Below are positions 51,738 through 60,953 of a stretch of DNA of 64,000 bases, piece by piece. The stretch is taken from positions 453,535 to 517,534 of the forward strand of contig NZ_JACKUK010000023.1 of assembly GCF_025822765.1 (NCBI RefSeq), read 5' to 3'. Below the pieces are notes generated by a model that ran no database searches, had not been told where the DNA came from, and worked only from the letters and a program-made list of their open reading frames with translations. Position 1 is the stretch's first letter. Each line of letters starts with the position of its first letter. The DNA is from Mycobacterium barrassiae (GTDB lineage: Bacteria > Actinomycetota > Actinomycetes > Mycobacteriales > Mycobacteriaceae). The position numbers were made by a program, and so were the translations under genes.

Positions 51738-52228
51738 ACCTTCTCGCTGAGGGCCAGATACTTCCGGATTAGCTCGGTCTGGGCGGCCCAGCCTTCGCTG
51801 TTGGCCTCGAACGCCGTCCGTCGACGGTTTGCCGGGATGGCGTCGAAACCGGATTCGACAATGCGCAGCAGCACGCCGTCGGAGGTGTCTTCGAGAGTGA
51901 ACTCCACCAGCGTCGTGGGCTCCTGCGAGACGTCCACGCCGGCCTCCACTCCGTATGGATGCCAGCGGAACGCCAGCCGCCGCTGCGGCTCCACCGCGAC
52001 GATGTGCCACGCATCGGCCTGACCTTCATAAGGCTGCTGGGTCGCTGCGACGTCGTCATCCACCTCCGTTGGCGCCATGGTGCCGGTGACTGACTTCCCC
52101 GCGACGAACGGCCCGTCGAAGCGCACTCCGAACCACCGGCCGAACTCCTCGCTATCGCTGATCGCCCGCCAGACACGGTCCAGCGGCGCCTTCAAAACGA
52201 CTTCCTTCTCGATCCGATCTGAATTCAT
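51734..52228 (-). CDS. SRPBCC (AHSA1-like START-fold) protein
   Basis: 164 residues from ATG 52228; AGGAGG 6 nt before it decides the start. Begins IEKEVVLKAPLDRVWRAISDSEEFGRWFGV, the classic AHSA1/Polyketide-cyclase-2 motif, and ends with a helix FEANSEGWAAQTELIRKYLA lining the hydrophobic pocket. It presumably binds a small hydrophobic ligand. Coupled to the ArsR regulator downstream. Confidence 0.9.
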   Translation of the reverse strand: MNSDRIEKEVVLKAPLDRVWRAISDSEEFGRWFGVRFDGPFVAGKSVTGTMAPTEVDDDVAATQQPYEGQADAWHIVAVEPQRRLAFRWHPYGVEAGVDVSQEPTTLVEFTLEDTSDGVLLRIVESGFDAIPANRRRTAFEANSEGWAAQTELIRKYLALSEKV

Positions 52229-52230
52229 AT

Positions 52231-52294
52231 GCAACCTCCTGGTTGCTTTTCACGCTAGCCCCGATGCAGGTAATGCGCAACCTTTTAGTTGCGC
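52231..52294. promoter_or_regulatory. two palindromic operators for the ArsR-SRPBCC pair
   Basis: GCAACCTCCTGGTTGC (52231-52246; 6-bp arms) overlaps the Shine-Dalgarno of the SRPBCC gene. GCGCAACCTTTTAGTTGCGC (52275-52294; 7-bp arms) lies 44 bp upstream start to start. Both share GCAACCT-nnT-n-GTTGC. They are the only good inverted repeats in the 82-bp gap and fit autoregulation by the ArsR protein. Confidence 0.7.
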
Positions 52295-52310
52295 TTTGTT
52301 CGTGCGGACG

Positions 52311-53321
52311 CTACACCGCGTCGGGATCGTCGGCGAACACGTCGGCGGCCTTCTGCGCCAGTTCGACGGCAATGCGGGCCCACTCAGGGGTGGCCCCCGC
52401 GAGCCCGCAGGCGGGGGTGACGCCGATCCGCTCACGCAGGACCGCTCGCGGAAAGCCGAGACGATCGGTCACGGCCGCCGCCGACGTCGCGATCTCCTCG
52501 AACGAGGGGCGTGCGGCAGGAGCAGACGTTGGGACAACCCCGAGCAGTACGGTCCGCCCGGTTTCGACGAACTCGCCGATGCCGTCCAGATCAGCGGCGA
52601 CGAGCGTCGACGCATCGACGGACAACGCATGAATCGAACTGCGCTGCAACATGTTCCATGGCAGGGCGGCGGCGCAGCTGTGCAGCACCACATCGGCGCC
52701 CACCGTCGCGATGCAGTCGTCGATCAGTCCGATCGCCACCGGCTCGTCCACCGGGTGCACCGGCGTGAGACTGGTGACTCCCGACAGCCGGCCTTCGAGT
52801 GCGGCAGCCAACAGCGGCTCGTCGAACTGCACCACGACTGTGGTGTCCAGCCTCCTGGCGACCTCCGCCCGGTGCACCGCCACCCCCTCGGCGAGCGAGG
52901 CGGCCAGATCCCGCACGGCGCCTGCATCGGTGATGGCGCGATGCCCGCCGGGCAGCTCCAACTGCGCGGCCAGGGTGATCGGGCCCGGGCTTTGCACCTT
53001 GACCGTGCGGGTCGCGCCACGCAGCCCGGCGTTCTCCCACGCCTCCTCGAGCGCGTCGAGATCCTCGTTGAGCAGACTGACGGCCCGCCGCAGCACCGCG
53101 CTGCGGCCCGAGCCGATCCGGTACCCGCGGGGCACCGTGTCGATCCCGATGTCGACGAGCAGGGCGCCGCCACGGCCGATCATGTCCGCGCCGACGCCAC
53201 GGGCCGGCAACTCGACCAGATGCGGCAGCGTATGCAATTCGCCGACGACGATCTCCGCTGCCTCACGAGGCGAGGTACCCGGCCACGATCCGATGCCGGT
53301 GGCGGCGGCGAAAACACTCAC
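52311..53321 (-). CDS. MetE C-terminal-domain-like protein (Rv3015c)
   Basis: 336 residues from GTG 53321, the length of the M. tuberculosis relative as I recall. TIM-barrel of the cobalamin-independent methionine synthase type: GIGSWPGTSPREAAEIVV at the N-terminus, KVQSPGPITLAAQLELP, FDEPLLAA, zinc-type ligands VVLHSCAAALPW (HxC) and TPACGLAG. It lacks the N-terminal half of MetE, so it is probably a methyltransferase on a homocysteine-like thiol; substrate unproven. Confidence 0.85.
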   Translation of the reverse strand: MSVFAAATGIGSWPGTSPREAAEIVVGELHTLPHLVELPARGVGADMIGRGGALLVDIGIDTVPRGYRIGSGRSAVLRRAVSLLNEDLDALEEAWENAGLRGATRTVKVQSPGPITLAAQLELPGGHRAITDAGAVRDLAASLAEGVAVHRAEVARRLDTTVVVQFDEPLLAAALEGRLSGVTSLTPVHPVDEPVAIGLIDDCIATVGADVVLHSCAAALPWNMLQRSSIHALSVDASTLVAADLDGIGEFVETGRTVLLGVVPTSAPAARPSFEEIATSAAAVTDRLGFPRAVLRERIGVTPACGLAGATPEWARIAVELAQKAADVFADDPDAV

Positions 53322-53376
53322 TCGTTGAACAGTATTCGATGGGACTAGGCTCGACCCAAAGGGTTGGGAGGTGGCC

Positions 53377-54018
53377 ATGCCCGCAGCGGCCAGACTGATG
53401 ACTGTCTGGGGTGCCGCGGCGCTACTGGCTGTGGGGTGTACGCAATCCATCACGGGTACGGCGGTGCGGGCGATCCCTGGCATCGACGACGACTCACTGT
53501 CGCCGGTCGACGTCGAGACCGTCGTGCTGGATCAGTCACAGATGCGGGCGATCACCGGGGCGGGCGAGGACCTCTCGATCATCCCGAGCATGGACGGAAA
53601 GTTTCCGGTCGACATCGAACCGCTCGTCAAAGGGGCTCCCCCGCAATGCGAATGGCTGTTCGCCGAGACGCAGACGTTCGGCCGCGAGGTCGAGGAATTC
53701 CGCAAGACCACGTTTCAGAATCCTCCCGACGGCGGACTCATCTCGGAAGCCGTCGCCGCCTACCGCTCCCCCGAGGTCGCCCGTGCCGCGTTCGACAGTC
53801 TCGCGGGACTGGTCGACGGCTGTGGCTCAAGCACTTTGGGGCCGGATCTCGTCGGCCAATGGACGGTCGCGGACGACATGGTGCGGACGCGTCCTGGCGC
53901 CTGCGGTCGCGACTATCGCGTGAAATCGGTGGTGCTGGTTGAGGTCACGTTCTGCCGCTTCCCCGGATCGGTGCCCGACATCGTCATGACGAACATCCTC
54001 GCGAATGTGCCGGAGTGA
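53377..54018 (+). CDS. lpqA: lipoprotein LpqA, PknH-like sensor domain
   Basis: 213 residues from ATG 53377 (GGGAGG 6 nt upstream; GTG 53371 also in frame). Signal peptide with lipobox LAVGC, lipidated Cys at 21. The mature part resembles the extracellular sensor domain of PknH: SQMRAITGAGEDLSIIP, CEWLFAETQTFG, CGSSTLG, GACGRDYRVKSVVLVEVTFCR; the paired cysteines probably make disulfides. Ends 6 nt before the convergent mnmA stop. In M. tuberculosis an ESX cluster follows; here it does not. Confidence 0.88.
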   Translation: MPAAARLMTVWGAAALLAVGCTQSITGTAVRAIPGIDDDSLSPVDVETVVLDQSQMRAITGAGEDLSIIPSMDGKFPVDIEPLVKGAPPQCEWLFAETQTFGREVEEFRKTTFQNPPDGGLISEAVAAYRSPEVARAAFDSLAGLVDGCGSSTLGPDLVGQWTVADDMVRTRPGACGRDYRVKSVVLVEVTFCRFPGSVPDIVMTNILANVPE

Positions 54019-54024
54019 TCGCCG

Positions 54025-55092
54025 TTAGCGCGTGATCGTCGCGCTGCCCAGCACCTCGTCGCCGTCGGGATCGGGACGGTAGAGCACCATGGTCTGCCCC
54101 GCGGCCACCCCGCGGATCGGGGCACGCAGTTCGACGACGATGCGACCGTCCCGCACCTCGGCGACACCATCGCCGATCCCGCCGTGCGCACGCACCTGCA
54201 CATGGCATTCGGTCGGGCCTGCGGGCGCGACACCAGAAGTGAACACCGGTCGTTCGCCGGTCAGCGTCCACACGTCGAGATCCGCGGCGGTCCCGACGTG
54301 CACCGTGCCGGTGTCGGCGTCGATGCCGGTGACGTATCGCGGCTGACCGTCCGGTCCCGGTCCGGCGATGCCGAGGCCCTTGCGCTGGCCGATGGTGAAT
54401 CCGTGCACGCCCTCGTGCTCGGCGAGCACCGTTCCGCCCGCATCGACCACGGCACCACGGCGCACACCGATCCGGGCGCCGAGAAACGCACGCGTGTCAC
54501 CCGAGGGGATGAAGCAGATGTCGTGGCTGTCCGGCTTTTCGGCGACCGCAAGCCCCCGCCGGGCCGCTTCCTCGCGGATCTGGGGCTTGGGGGTGTCGCC
54601 GACGGGAAACACGGCGTGGCGCAACTGCTCGGCGGTGAGTACACCGAGGACGTAGGACTGGTCCTTGTCGGCATCGACAGCGCGACGTAGCCGCCCGTCC
54701 GACAGCCGGGCATAGTGTCCGGTTGCCACCGCGTCGAATCCGAGCGCCAGCGCGCGAGCCGCCAACGCGGAGAACTTGATTCGCTCATTGCATCGGACGC
54801 ACGGGTTCGGGGTCTCACCGCGGGCGTAGGACGATACGAAGTCGTCCACCACGTCCTCAGCGAACCGGTCCGCGAAATCCCAGACATAGAAGGGGATGTC
54901 GAGCACATCGGCGACGCGGCGGGCATCTCCGGCATCTTCCTTCGAGCAGCACCCCCGTGATCCGGTGCGCAGTGTGCCGGGTGCAGACGAGAGCGCCAGG
55001 TGCACGCCGACCACGTCATGACCGGCGTCGACCATGCGGGCCGCTGCCACCGACGAGTCCACCCCGCCGCTCATCGCTACGAGTACGCGCAC
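54025..55092 (-). CDS. mnmA: tRNA-specific 2-thiouridylase
   Basis: 355 residues from GTG 55092, whose G is also the last base of the iscS stop. N-type ATP pyrophosphatase: P-loop AMSGGVDSS (residues 6-14), catalytic cysteines in [16 protein letters not shown] and [10 protein letters not shown], then a central and C-terminal beta-barrel ([16 protein letters not shown]-type). It thiolates U34 of Lys/Glu/Gln tRNAs, using sulfur supplied by IscS, which is the adjacent gene. Open frame upstream is iscS shadow. Confidence 0.97.
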   Translation of the reverse strand: MRVLVAMSGGVDSSVAAARMVDAGHDVVGVHLALSSAPGTLRTGSRGCCSKEDAGDARRVADVLDIPFYVWDFADRFAEDVVDDFVSSYARGETPNPCVRCNERIKFSALAARALALGFDAVATGHYARLSDGRLRRAVDADKDQSYVLGVLTAEQLRHAVFPVGDTPKPQIREEAARRGLAVAEKPDSHDICFIPSGDTRAFLGARIGVRRGAVVDAGGTVLAEHEGVHGFTIGQRKGLGIAGPGPDGQPRYVTGIDADTGTVHVGTAADLDVWTLTGERPVFTSGVAPAGPTECHVQVRAHGGIGDGVAEVRDGRIVVELRAPIRGVAAGQTMVLYRPDPDGDEVLGSATITR

Positions 55093-56312
55093 TAGTCGAC
55101 CACTCCCGAACTGGCCAGCGCCGCCTGGCGCGCCCGCTCGACCGCAGCAGGCAGGACGGCCAGCGCCGCGTCGACGTCGGCCTCGGTGCTGGTGTGCCCC
55201 AAAGAAAGTCGCAGCGAGCCGCGCGCACTCGCCGGATCGGCGCCCATCGCGATCAACACGTGGGAGGGCTGCGCCACGCCTGCGGTGCACGCCGAACCCG
55301 TCGAGCACTCGACACCCTTGGCGTCCAGCAGCATCAGCAGCGAGTCGCCCTCGCAGCCGCGGAACGTGAAGTGGGTGTTGCCGGGAAGTCGATCCGCACC
55401 GGCCGCGCCGTTGAGACGCACATCGTCGATGCTCGACATCACACCGTCGATCAGGCGGTCGCGCAGTTCGGCGACGCGCGCACTGTTGGCTTCCAGACCT
55501 TCGACCGCGATCTTCGCGGCGGTGGCCATCGCGACGGCGCCCGCGACATCCGGTGTGCCCGAACGGACGTCGCGTTCCTGACCGCCTCCGTGCAGCAACG
55601 GCACACACGCCGTATCGCGACGCAACAGCAAGGCGCCGACACCGGTGGGTCCGCCGAACTTGTGCGCGGTGATGCTCATCGCCGAGAGTCCGCTCGCGCC
55701 GAAGTCGATGGGAATCTGACCTACAGCCTGTACGGCGTCACTGTGCATCGGGATGTCGAATTCGGCTGCGATGGCGGCGAGTTCCGCGATCGGCATGATG
55801 GTGCCGACCTCGTTGTTGGCCCACATGACCGTCACCAATGCGACGTCGTCGGGGTCCTGCAGTGCATCGCGGAGTGCCGCCGGTGAGACCGAACCCTCTG
55901 AGTCGACAGGCAACCAGGTCACCTCGGCGCCTTCGTGCTCGACCAGCCACTCGACGGCATCGAGCACCGCGTGGTGCTCGACGCCGGTGGTGACGATGCG
56001 CCTGCGGCGTGGATCGCCGTCGCGGCGCGCCCAGTAGATGCCCTTGACCGCGAGGTTGTCACTCTCGGTTCCGCCGGCGGTGAACACCACCTCGGACGGC
56101 CGCGCGCCGAGCAGCTGGGCAAGCGTCTCGCGCGCTTCCTCCATGCGGCGGCGCGCAGCGCGCCCGGTGCCGTGCAGTGAGGACGCGTTGCCGACCGTCG
56201 CCAGGACAGACGTCATCGCCTCGATGGCAGCAGGGTGCATCGGGGTGGTGGCGGCGTGATCCAGATAGACCGGCGAGGAGCCGCTAACACGCAGAACATC
56301 TGACGAGGTCAT
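55092..56312 (-). CDS. iscS: cysteine desulfurase
   Basis: 406 residues from ATG 56312. PLP-binding lysine K218 in [12 protein letters not shown] and the catalytic Cys loop in [19 protein letters not shown]-terminal [18 protein letters not shown]. It mobilises sulfur from cysteine for Fe-S clusters and tRNA thiolation. The catalytic loop is the short, MnmA-compatible type. Directly overlaps mnmA. Confidence 0.96.
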   Translation of the reverse strand: MTSSDVLRVSGSSPVYLDHAATTPMHPAAIEAMTSVLATVGNASSLHGTGRAARRRMEEARETLAQLLGARPSEVVFTAGGTESDNLAVKGIYWARRDGDPRRRRIVTTGVEHHAVLDAVEWLVEHEGAEVTWLPVDSEGSVSPAALRDALQDPDDVALVTVMWANNEVGTIMPIAELAAIAAEFDIPMHSDAVQAVGQIPIDFGASGLSAMSITAHKFGGPTGVGALLLRRDTACVPLLHGGGQERDVRSGTPDVAGAVAMATAAKIAVEGLEANSARVAELRDRLIDGVMSSIDDVRLNGAAGADRLPGNTHFTFRGCEGDSLLMLLDAKGVECSTGSACTAGVAQPSHVLIAMGADPASARGSLRLSLGHTSTEADVDAALAVLPAAVERARQAALASSGVVD

Positions 56313-56359
56313 AGCCGTTCCATGGTAGCCGCCCCGGACCGGCCGCCCAGATCCCGTGG

Positions 56360-57190
56360 TCAGGCCACCAGCGCGTGACCGTGTCCTCGGCGCGACCCGT
56401 CCCCGCGTACCGCGGATTCGCAGCGGGCGGCGAGGTCACGGCGGTCGGTGCCCGGCAGCTGCAGCGACTCGACGTGCACGCGCACGATCGTGCGCTGGGC
56501 GGTGATCAGCCGCCGGATCGACGCGAGCAGCGTGTCCGTTCCGACATAGGCGGCGATGGTCGACGGGCGGCCGTCGCGCCCGTGGTAGCTCAGCTGCAGC
56601 GGTTGCACCGGCCTGCCGGCGTCCACCGCGGCCTGGAACATCGCGGGCCGGAACTGCCCGTACGCCAGGCCACACCACGTCGTGCCCTCGGGGAAGGCCA
56701 CAACCGTCTGGCCCGCCCGCAGCCGACCCGCGATCAGGGACACCACGTCGGGCAGCCTCCGCAGATCGCCTCGCTCGATCGGGATGACCTTCATCAGCCG
56801 CGCCAGGAGCCCCAGGCCCGGCCAGTTGACCATCTCGGACTTGGCGACGAACCGACCCGGCAGGACGGAACCGATCGCGAAGACGTCCACCCACGACACG
56901 TGGCCACTCACCACCAGGACGCCCCGCAGGTTGCGAATCGGCCCTCCGGACACCGTGATTCGCACACCGAGGCATCGCAGCATCAGGCGGCAATAGCGGC
57001 GCTGCACGTGAGAGCGGCCCGGCACGGGAATCGCCAACAGGGGCACCGCAGAGAGCAACAGGAAGGCGAATGTGGCACGAATCGCGACGCGCCACGCGAC
57101 GACCACCCGCTGACCGGCCGGCTCCTCGGTCGCACTGACGCAACTGGTGTCGCATGTGGCGCGTGGAAGCCAGGGACTGTCGACGGTCAT
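56360..57190 (-). CDS. 1-acyl-sn-glycerol-3-phosphate acyltransferase family (Rv3026c-like)
   Basis: 276 residues from ATG 57190, overlapping the GNAT gene stop by ATGA. PlsC motifs: [14 protein letters not shown] (HX4D), [13 protein letters not shown], and FPEGTTWCG. An N-terminal hydrophobic segment ([18 protein letters not shown]) anchors it. Transfers acyl groups to a glycerolipid or other acceptor; pairing with the next gene suggests an ornithine-lipid-like pathway (OlsA/OlsB), which is inference. Confidence 0.88.
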   Translation of the reverse strand: MTVDSPWLPRATCDTSCVSATEEPAGQRVVVAWRVAIRATFAFLLLSAVPLLAIPVPGRSHVQRRYCRLMLRCLGVRITVSGGPIRNLRGVLVVSGHVSWVDVFAIGSVLPGRFVAKSEMVNWPGLGLLARLMKVIPIERGDLRRLPDVVSLIAGRLRAGQTVVAFPEGTTWCGLAYGQFRPAMFQAAVDAGRPVQPLQLSYHGRDGRPSTIAAYVGTDTLLASIRRLITAQRTIVRVHVESLQLPGTDRRDLAARCESAVRGDGSRRGHGHALVA

Positions 57191-58011
57191 GACGCCATCG
57201 CGCTCACCGCGCCCACCGACCTCAGCCGGTTGAGGTACCGCATGTCGGCCTGTCTTTTATCCAGCAGCGCGGGGAAATCACCCACCCCGAACTCGGGATC
57301 ATGGGCCGGATCGCCGCATACCCGCGCGCCGAGTCGCAGGTAGCCCCGCATCAGCGGCGGCACAGTCACCCGTGCCGGCGCGGCGATGGCGTCGAGGCCC
57401 CTCCCGTCGACCGTCACCGGCTGGTACGGATACACCGTGTGCTCGGCGGGGGCCGCGTGGCGGCGGCGGACGAAGTCACGCACACCTCGGATCTGGCTGC
57501 CGGGTGCGGCGCCGTCAGCACCAGCGACAGGCACCGACACACAACCGGTCGCGTACTCGTAGCCGCAGCGGTCCAGGTAGGCCAGGATGCCGGCCCACAC
57601 CAGCAGCACCACACCACCGTTGCGGTGATCCTGACGAACTACCGCACGGCCCATTTCGACGAGCGAAGGCCGCAATGCGTCGAGTCCTCGAACGTCGAAT
57701 TCTGTTGCGGTGTAAAGGCCTCCGGCGGCGATGGCGCCGGGCGGCGGCAGCATCCGATAGCAGCCGACGAGTTCACCCGAGTTGTCCTCTCGGACGAGCA
57801 AATGATCGCAGTACTCGTCGAAGCGGTCGGCGTCCCTGCCGTCGGCGGCTGGGGGCAGCGCGAAGCCCGGTTCCGAGGTGAACACGTCGTGGCGAAGCCG
57901 CTGCGCCGCGTCGATGAGCGCTGGGTCGGTGGACAGCAGCAGGGTGTAGCGCGGGGTCTTCGATGCTTGGGCGGACCTGTCGGGGGCGATGAGGACAGAA
58001 GCAGTGCTCAT
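57187..58011 (-). CDS. GNAT-type acyltransferase, OlsB-like hemolysin family (Rv3027c-like)
   Basis: 274 residues from ATG 58011 (a further in-frame ATG at 58035). TPRYTLLLSTDPALIDAAQRLRHDVFTSEPGFALPP and ELVGCYRMLPPPGAIAAGGLYTATEFDV match ornithine N-acyltransferase/autoinducer synthase-like GNAT folds; EMGRAVVRQDHRNGGVVLLVWAGI is the central block. OlsB makes 3-acyl-ornithine; activity here is not shown. Coupled to the PlsC-type gene. Confidence 0.83.
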   Translation of the reverse strand: MSTASVLIAPDRSAQASKTPRYTLLLSTDPALIDAAQRLRHDVFTSEPGFALPPAADGRDADRFDEYCDHLLVREDNSGELVGCYRMLPPPGAIAAGGLYTATEFDVRGLDALRPSLVEMGRAVVRQDHRNGGVVLLVWAGILAYLDRCGYEYATGCVSVPVAGADGAAPGSQIRGVRDFVRRRHAAPAEHTVYPYQPVTVDGRGLDAIAAPARVTVPPLMRGYLRLGARVCGDPAHDPEFGVGDFPALLDKRQADMRYLNRLRSVGAVSAMAS

Positions 58012-58106
58012 GGCTGCACGGTCGCCCAGCAGCATCTCCGGATGGCGTCGGGAGTGTGACGTGTCCGTGAGCGCTGGGTGACGAGTTGGCCTTTTTTACC
58101 TGCTCA

Positions 58107-58124
58107 CGTGTGCAAATTCACACG
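58107..58124. other. short palindrome upstream of the GNAT gene
   Basis: CGTGTG (58107-58112), spacer CAAATT, CACACG (58119-58124). It resembles the larger element at 58142 (both contain GTGnGAnTTTGCA on the minus strand) and may be a diverged copy or an operator for the acyltransferase operon. The 58012-58194 gap otherwise contains no gene. Confidence 0.5.
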
Positions 58125-58141
58125 CGCATCAGGCCCGGAAT

Positions 58142-58182
58142 GCAAAATCGCACGTTCCGCCGAGCGGAACGTGCGACTTTGC
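58142..58182 (-). terminator. etfA terminator, 19-bp stem
   Basis: GCAAAATCGCACGTTCCGC (58142-58160) and GCGGAACGTGCGACTTTGC (58164-58182) pair along 19 bp with one G-U, loop CGA. It lies 12 nt past the etfA stop. No T-run, but a strong stem; separates etfBA from the acyltransferase operon. Confidence 0.78.
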
Positions 58183-58194
58183 GAGTCCTGCGAA

Positions 58195-59151
58195 CTAGCC
58201 CTTGCGAGCCTTGATCGCCTCGGTGAGCTGCGGCGCGACCTTGAACAGGTCGCCGACGATACCGAGGTCGGCGATCTCGAAGATCGGCGCCTCTTCGTCC
58301 TTGTTCACCGCGATGATCGTCTTGGACGTCTGCATACCGGCGCGGTGCTGGATCGCACCCGAGATGCCCAGCGCGATGTACAGCTGCGGCGACACGGTCT
58401 TGCCGGTCTGGCCCACCTGGAACTGGCCCGGGTAGTAGCCGGAGTCGACGGCCGCGCGCGACGCACCGACAGCGGCTCCGAGCGAGTCGGCCAATTCCTC
58501 GACGACGCTGAAGTTCTCAGCGCTGCCGACACCACGGCCGCCCGACACCACAACGGTGGCCTCGGTGAGCTCGGGACGGTCACCGGCAACCGCGGGCTCA
58601 CGCTTGGTGATCTTGGTCGCGTTCTCGGCCTGCGCGGGCACCTCGACGGTGACCACTTCGCCTGCACCGTCGGCGGGTTCGGCCTCCACGGCGCCGGGAC
58701 GCACGGTGATCACGGGCACCTCGGTGGTCGCCTCGGCCTCGACGGTGAACGCGCCACCGAAGATGGAGTGAACGGCCTTGCCGCCATCCTTGACCTCGAC
58801 CACGTCGGTCAGCACACCGGAGCCGATACGCGCGGCCAGCCGGCCGGCGATCTCCTTGCCGTCCGCCGACGCGGCCAGCACCACACCGGCGGGGCTTGCG
58901 GACTCGACCAGCGAGGCAAGCACGTCCACAAACGGAGTGATGAGATAGTTCTCGGCGTCGTCGGACTCGGCCACGTAGATCTTGGCGGCACCGGCCGCCT
59001 TGAGCCCGTCGATCAGTCCTTCGGACGTGCCCGGCTTGCCCACCACGACGGCGGAGGGCTCACCCAATTTGCGTGCGGCAGTGATGAGTTCGGCGGTGAC
59101 CTTCTTAGGGGCACCTTCTGCGTGCTCAACGAGCACAAGTACTTCAGCCAT
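58195..59151 (-). CDS. etfA: electron transfer flavoprotein alpha subunit
   Basis: 318 residues from ATG 59151. [30 protein letters not shown] begins domain I. The FAD-binding C-terminal half has [41 protein letters not shown] and [39 protein letters not shown]. Shuttles electrons from acyl-CoA dehydrogenases to the respiratory chain. 41 nt after etfB. Confidence 0.98.
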   Translation of the reverse strand: MAEVLVLVEHAEGAPKKVTAELITAARKLGEPSAVVVGKPGTSEGLIDGLKAAGAAKIYVAESDDAENYLITPFVDVLASLVESASPAGVVLAASADGKEIAGRLAARIGSGVLTDVVEVKDGGKAVHSIFGGAFTVEAEATTEVPVITVRPGAVEAEPADGAGEVVTVEVPAQAENATKITKREPAVAGDRPELTEATVVVSGGRGVGSAENFSVVEELADSLGAAVGASRAAVDSGYYPGQFQVGQTGKTVSPQLYIALGISGAIQHRAGMQTSKTIIAVNKDEEAPIFEIADLGIVGDLFKVAPQLTEAIKARKG

Positions 59152-59192
59152 GTGTCTTCGTTATCTTTCTGGGTTCTGTTCAGCGTCTGGGG

Positions 59193-59987
59193 CTAGATGA
59201 TCTTCTGGGCCACGAGGTACTCGGCAACCTTGGTGCCACCGTCACCTTCATCGGTGACCTTCTCGCCCGCGGTCTTGGGCGGCTTCGGGGTCGACGCGGT
59301 CACCTTCGTACCGGCGTTCGCGACACCCACCTCATCGGCCTCGACACCGATCTCAGCCAGCGTCAGCGTCGTGACTTCCTTCTTCTTCGCGGCCATGATG
59401 CCCTTGAAGGAGGGGAAGCGCGGCTCGTTGATCTTCTCGTTGACGCTGATCACGGCGGGCAGCGACGCCTCGACGGTGAACACACCCTCGTCGGTCTCGC
59501 GCTCGCCGACGACCTTGCCGCCCTCGACCGTCACCTTGCGCAGGTGCGTGAGCTGGGGCAGGCCCAGGTACTCGGCCACGATCGCGGGGACCGCGCCGCC
59601 GACGCCGTCGGTGGCCTCGTTACCGGCGATGACCAGCTCCGTGCCCTCGATGGTGCCCAGCGCGCGGGCCAGCGCCCAACCCGTCTGGACCATGTCCGAC
59701 CCGTGCACGCCCTCGTCGACGAGGTGCACCGCCTTGTCGGCGCCCATCGAGAGCGCCTTGCGGATGGCCTCGGTCGCACGCTCCGGTCCGGCTGTGAGCA
59801 CTGTCACAGTGCCGGCGGCGTCGCCCTCGCGCTCCTTGATCAGGAGTGCCTCTTCGACGGCGCGCTCGTTGATTTCGTCGAGCACGGCGTCGGCGGCCTC
59901 CCGGTCGAGGGTGAAATCGCCGTCGGACAGCTTGCGCTCCGACCAGGTGTCAGGGACCTGTTTGATCAGGACCACGATGTTCGTCAT
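59193..59987 (-). CDS. etfB: electron transfer flavoprotein beta subunit
   Basis: 264 residues from ATG 59987. NIVVLIKQVPDTWSERKLSDGDFTLDREA at the N-terminus and the AMP-binding VIAGNEATDGVGGAVPAIVAEYLGLPQL region; ends with a short Lys/Pro-rich tail. Forms the ETF heterodimer with EtfA. Divergent from the methyltransferase gene across 195 bp with no other gene. Confidence 0.98.
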   Translation of the reverse strand: MTNIVVLIKQVPDTWSERKLSDGDFTLDREAADAVLDEINERAVEEALLIKEREGDAAGTVTVLTAGPERATEAIRKALSMGADKAVHLVDEGVHGSDMVQTGWALARALGTIEGTELVIAGNEATDGVGGAVPAIVAEYLGLPQLTHLRKVTVEGGKVVGERETDEGVFTVEASLPAVISVNEKINEPRFPSFKGIMAAKKKEVTTLTLAEIGVEADEVGVANAGTKVTASTPKPPKTAGEKVTDEGDGGTKVAEYLVAQKII

Positions 59988-60182
59988 GAGTCTGGTTCGT
60001 CCTCCTCGAAGGGGCCGATGACCGGCCCGCAATACCACGTTTCAAGCAACCACCATCATGTTACTCGCGGGTAACTTAAGATGGATCGCAGGAACACCAT
60101 AGCTGGTCGAAGTTTGCGTTCTAGCAGCACGTAGGCGGTGAACTGTTCGCCAGTGAGCTGTTTCACGTTAGCCTGCCTTGCA

Positions 60183-60953
60183 ATGAGCGCATTCGTTACC
60201 GACGGTCCGGACCTGCCTTTGACCGGAGAACGCACGGTTCCCGGCCTTGCGGAGGAGAACTACTGGTTCCGTCGCCATGAGGTTGTCTACGAGCGGCTGG
60301 CCGCTCTCTGTGCGGATCGCGACGTGCTCGAAGCAGGGTGCGGCGAGGGGTACGGAGCGGACCTGATCGCCGACGTGGCCAACAGTGTCATCGGGCTGGA
60401 TTACGACGACTCCGCGGTCGCCCACGTGCGCGCCCGCTACCCGCGGGTCGACATGCGTCAGGGCAACCTGGCCGAGCTTCCGCTCGCCGACGGCTCCGTC
60501 GATGTCGTGGTGAACTTCCAGGTGATCGAACACCTGTGGGATCAAGGGCAATTCGTCGCCGAGTGTCTTCGCGTGCTGCGCCCCAGCGGTCTGCTGCTGA
60601 TGTCGACACCGAACCGGATCACCTTCAGCCCCGGTCGCGACACCCCGATCAACCCGTTCCACACCCGGGAACTGAACGCCGCCGAGCTGTCCGAACTGCT
60701 GTCCGGGGAGGGCTTTTCAGTGGAATCGATGCTGGGCGTATTCCACGGTGCGCGGTTGGCCGAGCTCGACGCGCGCCATGGGGGCTCCATCATCGACGCA
60801 CAGATCGCGCGCGCCTTGGCCGATAAGCCATGGCCCACCGATCTGCTCGACGATGTCGCATCGGTGACCACCGATGACTTCGACCTACTGGACGCCGCCG
60901 AGCGAAACATCGACGAAAGCCTCGACCTTGTCGCGATCGCGGTGCGGCCATGA
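60183..60953 (+). CDS. SAM-dependent methyltransferase of the MGLP cluster (Rv3030-like)
   Basis: 256 residues from ATG 60183. Class I fold: DVLEAGCGEGYGADLIADVA (SAM loop), VIGLDYDDSAVAHVRARYP, VVVNFQVIEHLWDQGQFV. It is placed before a GH57 and a GT4 gene, the cluster linked to methylglucose lipopolysaccharide synthesis, so methylation of glucose residues is likely. No Shine-Dalgarno; a TAGCCT hexamer ends 8 nt upstream, suggesting leaderless initiation. Overlaps the next start by ATGA. Confidence 0.88.
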   Translation: MSAFVTDGPDLPLTGERTVPGLAEENYWFRRHEVVYERLAALCADRDVLEAGCGEGYGADLIADVANSVIGLDYDDSAVAHVRARYPRVDMRQGNLAELPLADGSVDVVVNFQVIEHLWDQGQFVAECLRVLRPSGLLLMSTPNRITFSPGRDTPINPFHTRELNAAELSELLSGEGFSVESMLGVFHGARLAELDARHGGSIIDAQIARALADKPWPTDLLDDVASVTTDDFDLLDAAERNIDESLDLVAIAVRP

